From the NCBI GenBank assembly GCA_034430335.1, contig DAOUES010000240.1:1-15136 (forward strand): 15,136 nt of DNA, in the 5' to 3' direction. Both the position numbers and the translations under genes were made by a program. This DNA comes from JAFGOY01 sp034430335 (GTDB lineage: Bacteria; Chloroflexota; Anaerolineae; Aggregatilineales; UBA3940). Positions 1-5,761 of the stretch are shown one piece after another. The notes beneath the pieces are model-generated. The model saw only the letters and a program-made list of their open reading frames with translations, was not told the origin of the DNA and ran no database searches. Positions within the stretch are counted from its first letter, which is position 1. Every line of letters begins with the position of its first letter.

Positions 1-2
1 GG

Positions 3-1205
3 GTAAACACCCCGGTCTGGGATGGCTGGTCCGCCGATCAGCAGGCGCTCATATCCCCCGGCAGCCAGGTGATGGTCGGCGGGACGCTCGTTTCGTTCGA
101 CGGCAACCTGATCGTCGACGTGACCGGCCCGCCCGAAGCTGCCGAAGCGCCGCAGGAAGAATCTGCCGGAGAACCTGCACCGGAGCTTCCCCCTGCGCCG
201 GAGAGCGCCCAACTCGATGTCCCCGTCGTCTATTCTGGCCTGAACGACCTGCCGGGGATGTGCTACCTGGGCGCATATGCCATGCTCGTCGTTGCCGATC
301 ACCCGGAGCTGGATTTCGCCGACATCGTCGCCTTCAGCGGCGTCGGGTCGAACGCGCTCCTGATCGACTTCCCCGGTATGCCGCGTTTCCTGACCAACCG
401 CTACACCGACCAGGGGATCATCTATGCGAATCGAAAACTGAATGCGTCCTACGTACTTGGTTTTCAGGAGGGTGGCAGCGCCACCGACTACAATCATCCG
501 GCGGGGCTGCTCCCGTTCGAAGACGACGCTGCCGGTGTAGCTCAATTCAAGGACGGCAGCGAGGCTCTCGACTACCTCAAACGGGCCGTCGCCTCCGGGC
601 GACCGGTTCTTGTCTACCTCAACCTCTACTATGTTCACGATGACTTCGCCACCGCGTCGACGTTCTGGCGTGACGTGCTGGGCAAGGATCACGCCTCCCA
701 CTACATGGTGGTCACCGGCTACGACGAGGACACGATCTACCTCAACGATCCCACCGACCCGACCGAGAATGCCGCCAACCTCCCGGCATCGACCGGGAAC
801 TTCATGCAAGCCTGGGAAGATACGCTCGATATACCCGGCGCACCCCCGTTGGGGCCTTTCTGGATGCTGTTCGTTGCCGATCCGGGCAGCGTCCCGGCGG
901 CGGAGGATGTCGTCGCCTGGAACGTCGAAACGGCTGCCGGAGCGCCCGCCGAGATTCGAGGCTTTGCCGAGGCACCCGACAGCAGCGATATGGGCTGTTT
1001 CATGATGCACGAAATGGCCCGCGCCCGGCTGTCCTTCGCCGATTACCTGGATCGGAACGGCTGGCCCGAAGCTGCCGCAGACTACCGCCAATCGGGGGCG
1101 CTGCTCACGCAGATCACGGAGCAGCGGGCGATTACCGCTGCCGACCTGGAACAGATCGCCGACCTGGAAGAATCGGCGCTTGCCCGGCTGTCGGGCAGCG
1201 AGTGA
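3..1205 (+). CDS. Papain-like C39/BtrH-type cysteine peptidase-fold protein, 5'-truncated by window edge
   Basis: The frame is open from base 3 with no stop, so the gene begins left of the window; the GTG/ATG at 69-74 lie inside it and are probably not the start. Counting from the GTG at 69, a Pro/Glu/Ala-rich linker (residues about 20-52) precedes a globular domain. The candidate Cys65 lies in GMCYLGAYAM, His211 in SHYMVVTGYD and Asp227 in YLNDPTD. This Cys…His…Asp order, with an HYMVVTGYD-like strand, is that of the C39-like/BtrH N-terminal papain fold. The flexible linker suggests an exported, multi-domain protein, but the signal sequence would be outside the window. The last 80 residues are helical with no recognised domain. 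It may be a processing peptidase, an amide-forming acyltransferase (BtrH-like) or an inactive relative; no substrate is indicated. It converges on the downstream minus-strand genes. Confidence 0.6.
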   Translation, partial: VNTPVWDGWSADQQALISPGSQVMVGGTLVSFDGNLIVDVTGPPEAAEAPQEESAGEPAPELPPAPESAQLDVPVVYSGLNDLPGMCYLGAYAMLVVADHPELDFADIVAFSGVGSNALLIDFPGMPRFLTNRYTDQGIIYANRKLNASYVLGFQEGGSATDYNHPAGLLPFEDDAAGVAQFKDGSEALDYLKRAVASGRPVLVYLNLYYVHDDFATASTFWRDVLGKDHASHYMVVTGYDEDTIYLNDPTDPTENAANLPASTGNFMQAWEDTLDIPGAPPLGPFWMLFVADPGSVPAAEDVVAWNVETAAGAPAEIRGFAEAPDSSDMGCFMMHEMARARLSFADYLDRNGWPEAAADYRQSGALLTQITEQRAITAADLEQIADLEESALARLSGSE

Positions 1206-1220
1206 GCAATTGGACACGAC

Positions 1221-1248
1221 AGGCGGCCCCGTTTATCCGGGGCCGCCT
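1221..1248 (+). terminator. Strong GC hairpin after the C39-like gene
   Basis: Perfect 11-bp arms AGGCGGCCCCG and CGGGGCCGCCT flank the loop TTTATC, 16 nt after the TGA. It lies between converging genes and could stop transcripts from either side. Neither flank has a clear U-run, so it is an imperfect intrinsic terminator. Confidence 0.6.
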
Positions 1249-1285
1249 CGACCATTCCGCCCGATCTGAATAAGCAGTAAAAAAT

Positions 1286-1346
1286 TTGCGTAATTTGCGC
1301 AATTCGCGGACTGAATCAGTTTTTATCTGTGAAATCTGTGGATAAA
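1286..1346. repeat. Dispersed intergenic repeat ('GCGTAATTTGCGCAATTCGCGGA … ATCTGTGGAT' type), copy A
   Basis: Contains TTTGCGTAATTTGCGC / AATTCGCGGA followed by ATCTGTGAAATCTGTGGAT. The same two word families recur in the gap at 13.5-13.74 kb, where they read CACAGATGACACAGATG and CGCGAATTGCGCGAATT. Repeats of this wording are common between genes of environmental bacteria. This copy runs into the 3' end of the HAD phosphatase gene. Confidence 0.65.
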
Positions 1347-1984
1347 AACACCTGTCCCAGCCGCTCGATCACCCGCCGACCGGTCGCCGCCAGCCGCCTT
1401 CGCGCGTGGTGGCCGCTGTAGATCAGCACGCAGTCGACGCCCAGCGCCGCCGCCACTTCGCGATCGTGAACCGTGTCGCCGATATAGAGCATCGCCGCCG
1501 GGTCGATGCTTTGCGCGGACAGCCAGCGCTCCCCGACCGCCGTCTTGCCGTGCGCGTGGTGATCGTCCAGCCCGTCGACTGTCGCGAAATAGTCGCGCAG
1601 TCCGTAGTGGGCGATCAGCGAGTCGAGCTGGCGCTGCTCCATCGCCGAGAGAATCGACTGGCCGATCCCCATCCGGGCGATTTTCTCCAGCGCCGCGCGG
1701 GAACCGTCACGCAGCGGGCATTCGGTGGTGCGCGCCCGGTAGCCGTCGATGAACGCATCGCTGAGACTCTCGAACGGGTCGACCGCAAAGTCAAAGCCCA
1801 GCGCCCGGTAGTAGTCGATCACCGGGAAGCCGAATAGCGATTCGTAGCGCTCCGGTGTGACCGGCGGCAGGCCGCGCGATTCGAGCATCCCGCCCATCGT
1901 CTCGACGCACAGCCAGGCGTCGTCGAGCAGCGTGCCGTTCCAATCCCAGATGACGTGTTTATACGGAAAACGATTATTGTCCAT
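1316..1984 (-). CDS. HAD-superfamily hydrolase, phosphoglycolate-phosphatase-like
   Basis: A 222-aa soluble enzyme with the four HAD motifs in order. Motif I is DWNGTLLDD (nucleophile Asp14, with Asn16 where the general acid Asp usually sits), motif II Ser113 in ILSAME, motif III Lys147 in HGKTAV, and motif IV GDTVHD (Asp170, Asp174). A helical cap lies between residues about 22 and 95. The reaction is presumably phosphomonoester hydrolysis; the substrate cannot be read. I chose the ATG at 1984 because it sits in ATGGACAATAA, where the TAA is the stop of the preceding DUF4013 gene (11-nt overlap). That implies translational coupling. A TTG 30 nt upstream is possible but lies inside the upstream gene. 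The last residues (LSTDFTDKN) are encoded by a dispersed intergenic repeat, so the native C-terminus was probably replaced. The DWNGT variant also occurs in other HAD proteins. Confidence 0.85.
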   Translation of the reverse strand: MDNNRFPYKHVIWDWNGTLLDDAWLCVETMGGMLESRGLPPVTPERYESLFGFPVIDYYRALGFDFAVDPFESLSDAFIDGYRARTTECPLRDGSRAALEKIARMGIGQSILSAMEQRQLDSLIAHYGLRDYFATVDGLDDHHAHGKTAVGERWLSAQSIDPAAMLYIGDTVHDREVAAALGVDCVLIYSGHHARRRLAATGRRVIERLGQVFLSTDFTDKN

Positions 1985-2705
1985 AACCGTGATGTCCCAG
2001 CGTGTTGATGGCAAGCTGCCCGTACAGGTAGCCCTTGAACCAGCTCAAGACGGTGAAGGTGAAGGCCGGGACGAAGATCGCGGCGATCACCGCGCCAACC
2101 CCGGTAAGGACCAGCCCGCCGCTCATCACCGCATCGACGATGAAGAATACAAATTCCAGGAAGCCGATCATCAACCCCATCACGACATCGTCCCAGACGT
2201 TCTCGAAGGCCCGCAGGAAGTTGTCGATGAATTCGAAAAACGAGATCACCCTGCCGGTTTCGATGTACTGCAAGTATCCCGACCAGTAGAGGATGTTCGC
2301 CATCAGCGCGTAGAACAGGATGCCGACAATCAGCGCGATGAAGGCGGGAATCCCGGCAGCAACCTGCGATTTGAGCGCCGCCAGGGTTGGGTTGGGCATG
2401 GTGAAGAAGTCGGTGAACAGCCGCACCCAGAGGATGATGCTCAGGATGATCAGGATGTAGACCGGCAGGTTGTAGAAGATCGATCCCATGCGGATGACCA
2501 GGCCGTGCTTGAATTTCGGCCAGAAGCGCTTCCAGTCGGGGACGGTGGTGTCGCCGCGCCGCACCCGTGCGCTGATCTCATATTCCCAGCCCTTGATGAC
2601 GAAGAATCCGACCACCGGGATCGCGGCGATGAGCAGCGTCGTGAGCAGCTTGCCGAACCAGTGCGGGTCTCTGAATGGATAAATAAGCGCTTTGAAAAAA
2701 TTCAT
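1974..2705 (-). CDS. DUF4013-family multi-pass membrane protein
   Basis: A 243-aa hydrophobic protein. Its N-terminus (ALIYPFRDPHWFGKLLTTL, then a first TM and KGWEYEISARVRRGDTTVPDW) is the DUF4013 signature: YPF.DP.W, then a G.E…R.(V/A)RG element after the first helix. Hydrophobic segments fall at about 20-38, 70-98, 116-143, 173-195 and 198-225. The family has no established biochemical role; it is a bacterial/archaeal integral membrane protein. The ATG at 2705 has no obvious Shine-Dalgarno. Its stop overlaps the start of the HAD hydrolase by 11 nt, so the two are one transcription unit and may act on the same process. Confidence 0.8.
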   Translation of the reverse strand: MNFFKALIYPFRDPHWFGKLLTTLLIAAIPVVGFFVIKGWEYEISARVRRGDTTVPDWKRFWPKFKHGLVIRMGSIFYNLPVYILIILSIILWVRLFTDFFTMPNPTLAALKSQVAAGIPAFIALIVGILFYALMANILYWSGYLQYIETGRVISFFEFIDNFLRAFENVWDDVVMGLMIGFLEFVFFIVDAVMSGGLVLTGVGAVIAAIFVPAFTFTVLSWFKGYLYGQLAINTLGHHGYGQ

Positions 2706-2910
2706 AGCTTAGAGTGTAGCGAAAAAGCGGCGGTTAGAAAACAGGATGCCGGGGAGATGACTTATAACGTGGTGTTGATTTGCCCCTGAAAGGGGGAAAT
2801 GGGCGACCGAAGGTCGGACAAAGGGGGTCAAAGAAACAGGTGTATTTCCAACTCCGGGACTGAAGCCGCCGGGCTAAAGGTATGCACATCGACCGAAGAT
2901 CGACCGTAGG
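2706..2910. other. Intergenic gap between AbiEii and DUF4013 genes
   Basis: No gene is visible. It holds small hairpins (CCCCTGAAAGGGG near 2784-2796; CGACC-GAA-GGTCG near 2804-2816), a direct repeat shared with the other side of the AbiE pair, and a CGACCGAAGATCGACC stretch just after the AbiEii stop. None has a T-tract, so no firm terminator is called. Confidence 0.5.
2852..2877. repeat. ~26-bp direct repeat, left copy, flanking AbiE cassette
   Basis: Reads CTCCGGGACTGAAGC at its start and CCGGGCTAA at its end. It is an imperfect palindrome with a GCTGAAGC-like centre in its partner. The second copy, in the same orientation, is at 4526-4551. The two lie on opposite sides of the toxin-antitoxin genes. 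Confidence 0.7.
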
Positions 2911-3822
2911 CTACGTCCACACCCGTGTTTCTGGATGCCACGTTTTCGGGTATTCCTGTCCGGAAGACAATGTTTCTAGTACAGGAGATACAAAAAGCTG
3001 AAAGCGTCGAAAGGCTTCGCTCAATTCTGGAAATAGTTCAGGATTGAGCGCTTTGCCCTTCATGGCCTCCCACTGCCGCCGGTTTTGCGGAGAATTGAAT
3101 TCGTCGAAGAACGTACCGGGCAGCGTTCGCAGTGCTGTTTTTCTATGTTCAAATGTTCCCTTCAAAGCCTTTGAAAGCGCCAGTCCATCAATCGACATGG
3201 TTTCCGAGAGAAACCAGATATCGAAATAGTCCTTCAAGCGGCTGTTGAGCAGATAGAGACTGATCACCGCCTCCGCCTTTTCCGCAATGATGGTTTCCGG
3301 CGGATATATCTGAATGCAGGGAGTGGGGGAACCATCGAGGATTGTAGGATATTCCATATATTCAGGGGCCGGAGTGACCCGATCTCCAAAGCCGATATCT
3401 ATCTGCACGCGGCTCCTGGAACTGCCCAGGGTGGCGTCGAATTTCAACCTGACTCCACTATATTCGGCGTCTTCTTTTATGACGGTGCCGTTGATCGTGT
3501 CCAGAACGAAGACCATGCCATCGTCTTCGACCGGGGTCTGGCATATCTGCCTGACGATTGATTCGAGATTCTCGACGGTATTTTCGGTAAAGCCCAGCAG
3601 GTCAATATCCCGCGTGGCGCGCGGGAAAGCCGCGTCGAAGGTAAGCAGTGCCAGCCCACCTTTGAGAACGAACTTCCCACCGTATTCCGATTTCCCCAGG
3701 CGATACAGGAATCGTTCGATAGCGTAATGGAGCAGCAGGTCGTTATAGGGTCGATTGGCGCGTTCCGCTTCGTTTTTCAAGCGTTGGGCAACTGATGCAG
3801 GGACGTTTTTTACCTGTTTCAT
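2911..3822 (-). CDS. abiEii: AbiEii/AbiGii-family nucleotidyltransferase toxin (type IV TA)
   Basis: A 303-aa protein with the DUF1814 nucleotidyltransferase layout. KGG (54-56) in FVLKGGLALL is followed by TRDIDLLGF (Asp72, Asp74; the metal-binding DxD pair), a third acidic candidate at Asp142 in QIDIGFGD, then EKAEAVISLYLLNSRLKDYFD (181-201). The last segment carries the conserved Lys/Asp motif of AbiEii proteins. Family members use NTP to modify cellular RNA (tRNA for characterised relatives) and stop growth, giving abortive infection against phages. The length is normal and all key residues are present, so it is likely functional. Its ATG at 3822 overlaps the TGA of the antitoxin gene as ATGA, so the pair is co-transcribed and translationally coupled. 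Base composition appears lower in GC than the kinase genes, fitting horizontal acquisition. Confidence 0.9.
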   Translation of the reverse strand: MKQVKNVPASVAQRLKNEAERANRPYNDLLLHYAIERFLYRLGKSEYGGKFVLKGGLALLTFDAAFPRATRDIDLLGFTENTVENLESIVRQICQTPVEDDGMVFVLDTINGTVIKEDAEYSGVRLKFDATLGSSRSRVQIDIGFGDRVTPAPEYMEYPTILDGSPTPCIQIYPPETIIAEKAEAVISLYLLNSRLKDYFDIWFLSETMSIDGLALSKALKGTFEHRKTALRTLPGTFFDEFNSPQNRRQWEAMKGKALNPELFPELSEAFRRFQLFVSPVLETLSSGQEYPKTWHPETRVWT

Positions 3823-4424
3823 ATCAATGCCTTCAGATAGGGCCGGATCACTTTATCAACACGGTCGATCCGGGCATAGTGGAACAGTTTGGGCAGGTCC
3901 CGTTCGGAAGCAGGCAGCCACACATAGTTTTTCAGCGCTTCTACGGCCACATCCTCGCCATATTTGTTCCTGAACTTGAAACTGTCACAAATCGACTTTT
4001 CTCTGCCGTATATCTTTACCGGCACCGAGTCGATCTCGATCGTTTCGATACCTGCCTCATAGGATTCCGGCGAAAGCCAGACGACTTCCAGCGGCGGATA
4101 GGGAGATTCTGGCTTCTTGACTCCACGTGGCAGCGCGATATAGACGTAATGTGGCACCTGGGTCGTCAGATCGTGATAGCTGAGGGCCGAGATCAGCGAG
4201 ATGACCGCGCGGGAATGGCGCAGCGCAACGATCACAAAGTCAGGACTGCCGAGTTCGGGATAGTCGGACAGGCGATATATCCCCCTGGCGACCTCAACAA
4301 TAATCCCCCGATTTCGCAGGGAGTATAGTGTGGCAGGGGCAATACCAAGATCAAGCGCCTGGGCTGTGCGAAGCATCCCATCGTTTGCGGAGAATATACG
4401 CTCTGCTTGCTGAAAATCGGCCAT
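3819..4424 (-). CDS. abiEi: AbiEi-family antitoxin / transcriptional repressor (type IV TA)
   Basis: A 201-aa protein, first gene of the pair. Residues about 14-52 form the winged helix typical of AbiEi antitoxins: GMLRTAQALDLGIAPATLY, then LRNRGIIVEVARGIYRLSD with the 'G.Y.l' wing. The C-terminal half (SLISALSYHDL…PHYVYIALPRG…VKIYGREKSICDSF) is the antitoxin domain with its S.lSAL.yH.L and .reKtl.D motifs. In this family the antitoxin opposes the toxin without a direct stable complex (type IV) and represses its own operon by binding inverted repeats. The ATG at 4424 has only a weak SD. A 13-bp inverted repeat lies 9-54 nt upstream, where autoregulation would act. Confidence 0.88.
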   Translation of the reverse strand: MADFQQAERIFSANDGMLRTAQALDLGIAPATLYSLRNRGIIVEVARGIYRLSDYPELGSPDFVIVALRHSRAVISLISALSYHDLTTQVPHYVYIALPRGVKKPESPYPPLEVVWLSPESYEAGIETIEIDSVPVKIYGREKSICDSFKFRNKYGEDVAVEALKNYVWLPASERDLPKLFHYARIDRVDKVIRPYLKALI

Positions 4425-4432
4425 CGGTTTCT

Positions 4433-4478
4433 TTATAATAACTACCTTACTTTTTCATAAGTGTAGTAGTTATTATAA
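4433..4478. promoter_or_regulatory. Inverted-repeat operator of the AbiE operon
   Basis: Perfect 13-bp arms, TTATAATAACTAC (4433-4445) and GTAGTTATTATAA (4466-4478), are separated by 20 bp. Inside them ACTT (4449-4452) pairs with AAGT (4459-4462), giving a nested second dyad. AbiEi proteins are known to bind inverted repeats in their own promoter, and this is the only such structure upstream of the pair. Confidence 0.8.
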
Positions 4479-4500
4479 TGTGTCGAAGCGATAAAAACAA
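4472..4500 (-). promoter_or_regulatory. AbiE operon promoter
   Basis: On the minus strand, TTGTTT (4495-4500), a 17-bp spacer and a consensus TATAAT (4472-4477). The -10 lies inside the upstream operator arm, so repressor binding would block RNA polymerase directly. Confidence 0.65.
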
Positions 4501-4525
4501 CTGCATGGGGTTGGTGAGGGGGGAT

Positions 4526-4551
4526 CTCCCGGGGCTGAAGCACCGGGCTAA
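4526..4551. repeat. ~26-bp direct repeat, right copy, flanking AbiE cassette
   Basis: Reads CTCCCGGGGCTGAAGC at its start and ACCGGGCTAA at its end. It differs from the 2852-2877 copy by about three positions and a one-base shift. It can fold as CCCGG-GCT/AGC-CCGGG. Confidence 0.7.
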
Positions 4552-4588
4552 TGACCTCTATCCAGGTCCCGCTTATATCTTTCCACTT

Positions 4589-5152
4589 TCATCTTTCGTC
4601 TCCCCTCACCCACGCCGCCAGCGCCTCGATATCGACCGCGCCCGGCCCGGACGTATCGACCTCGATCAGCCGCCCGCCGATATCAAGCGGCGCGTATGTC
4701 CCGTCGACCACTGTGCGGGCCATCTCATTGGGATGGTAAAGGTGGTCGACATGGCCGGGGTGCCGCTGCTGCTGCGCCGCCCGCGCCGCGTACCGCGCCC
4801 GAATCACGCCCGCCGACGCATGGCAGTAAATCTGCGCGGCCCGGCACCCGGTCGATTCGATCAGGCTGTTGAAGTGCTGCGTTTCCTCCGCCGGTTTGAA
4901 GTTCCCCTCGACGATGCAGCCCGGCCCCGCCCGGAGCGCCGGTTCTGCGAAGCGGTACAGCAGGTCGAAGCTCGCCCGGCTCAACCGCCTCGACCAGTTG
5001 CGGCCACCCACGCCGAGCGAATCGAACAACTGCTCTTTGACTGCATCCTTCTCGATGAGCGGCAGCGAAAGCTGTTCAGCCAGGGGGTGGGCAATGTTCG
5101 ATTTCCCGGTGCATGGTGCGCCGGTCACGACGACGAGAATTGGATGATCCAT
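4589..5152 (-). CDS. P-loop NTPase, AAA_33 / zeta-toxin-like small-molecule kinase
   Basis: A 187-aa protein. Walker A GAPCTGKS (11-18) follows a hydrophobic strand (ILVVVT). IEKDAVKE (33-40) places Asp36 where zeta-toxin and gluconate-kinase-type enzymes hold their acceptor-activating acid. GCIVEGNF (78-85) is the Walker B-like strand, and RHPGH (130-134) is a motif often seen in the lid of AAA_33 proteins. It probably phosphorylates a small molecule; the substrate is unknown. It is the last gene of a minus-strand run, 30 nt after the ubiquitin-like membrane protein, so it is likely co-transcribed with that gene and the kinase at 5762-6859. There is no antitoxin-like partner beside it, which argues against a zeta-toxin role. 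Confidence 0.7.
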   Translation of the reverse strand: MDHPILVVVTGAPCTGKSNIAHPLAEQLSLPLIEKDAVKEQLFDSLGVGGRNWSRRLSRASFDLLYRFAEPALRAGPGCIVEGNFKPAEETQHFNSLIESTGCRAAQIYCHASAGVIRARYAARAAQQQRHPGHVDHLYHPNEMARTVVDGTYAPLDIGGRLIEVDTSGPGAVDIEALAAWVRGDER

Positions 5153-5182
5153 GACAGAGCCGCGATAAAATCAGGTTGATTC

Positions 5183-5725
5183 TCAATAAACAATCCAGGC
5201 CGCGCCGCTGAGGATCATCCATCCAAGCGAGGCCAGCACGCCGGTTCCGTTCAACCACAGGCCGATCCCGGCCATCAACCGCGCCGCTGGCCGAACGGCC
5301 TTCCGTCCCCGGAGCGCCAGCACGACGCCCAGCATGCACACCAGTATCCCCGCGTTGCCGATTCCCCAGGTTATCAGGAGGAAGTCCTCCTCATGCCCGA
5401 GCATACCGAAGAAAAGCCATCCCCAGGTGCCAAGCCCGGCGATCAGCCCGATCAGCAGCGAGAGGAACGCCTGCCCCCGGCCTTTCTTCCGGTTCTCTTT
5501 CAGCGCCAGGTACGCACCGCTCGTCACACCAGATTCGGCCAGGGTACTGCCGTCCGGCAGGCGTTTGCTGCCCCGCTCGAACAGCAGTTGATAGTCACTG
5601 ACCGGCAGGTGAAGCTGGTCCACGAGAGCCACCGTTGCCCGGTTGGTGGGCATCGTATCCGGCAGTTGGACGGTGGTGCGCTCCCCCGTCGCTTCATTCA
5701 AGAGATAAATGCGGATCGTCGTCAT
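5183..5725 (-). CDS. Ubiquitin-like (YukD/EsaB-type) domain fused to three transmembrane helices
   Basis: A 180-aa protein. Residues 1-76 look like a beta-grasp ubiquitin-like domain of the YukD/EsaB kind: IRIYLLN, TVQLPDTMPTNRATVALVDQL, the YQLLFERGSKRLP strand, then TLAESGVTSGAYLAL matching the 'tL.eaGv..G..L.l' signature. A basic stretch (ENRKKGRGQ) leads into three TM helices at about 87-109, 115-137 and 150-176. YukD/EsaB proteins accompany type VII (ESX-like) secretion, and fusion of this domain to TM helices recalls EccD, though EccD has far more helices. No WXG100 or EccC gene is in the window. Start ATG at 5725 is set by AAGGAGA (5732-5738). It lies between a Ser/Thr kinase (36 nt upstream) and a P-loop ATPase (30 nt downstream), so it may be a kinase substrate or adaptor. 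Confidence 0.65.
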   Translation of the reverse strand: MTTIRIYLLNEATGERTTVQLPDTMPTNRATVALVDQLHLPVSDYQLLFERGSKRLPDGSTLAESGVTSGAYLALKENRKKGRGQAFLSLLIGLIAGLGTWGWLFFGMLGHEEDFLLITWGIGNAGILVCMLGVVLALRGRKAVRPAARLMAGIGLWLNGTGVLASLGWMILSGAAWIVY

Positions 5726-5731
5726 TACGCT

Positions 5732-5738
5732 TCTCCTT
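5732..5738 (-). promoter_or_regulatory. Shine-Dalgarno of the ubiquitin-like gene
   Basis: AAGGAGA on the minus strand, 6 nt before the ATG at 5725. It is one of the strongest SDs in the window and supports this start and independent translation inside the operon. Confidence 0.75.
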
Positions 5739-5761
5739 GAGAGAGTCTCCGGGTAAGCAGG

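Noticed and set aside
4448..4459. Tiny leader frame ATG AAA AAG TAA between the operator arms of AbiE.
   Set aside because: No SD, three codons only, and it coincides with the operator; most likely chance.
4478..5179. 233-codon plus-strand frame starting right of the AbiE operator.
   Set aside because: Mostly antisense to the P-loop ATPase gene and contains translated repeat; no domain seen. Divergent transcription from the operator is therefore not proposed.
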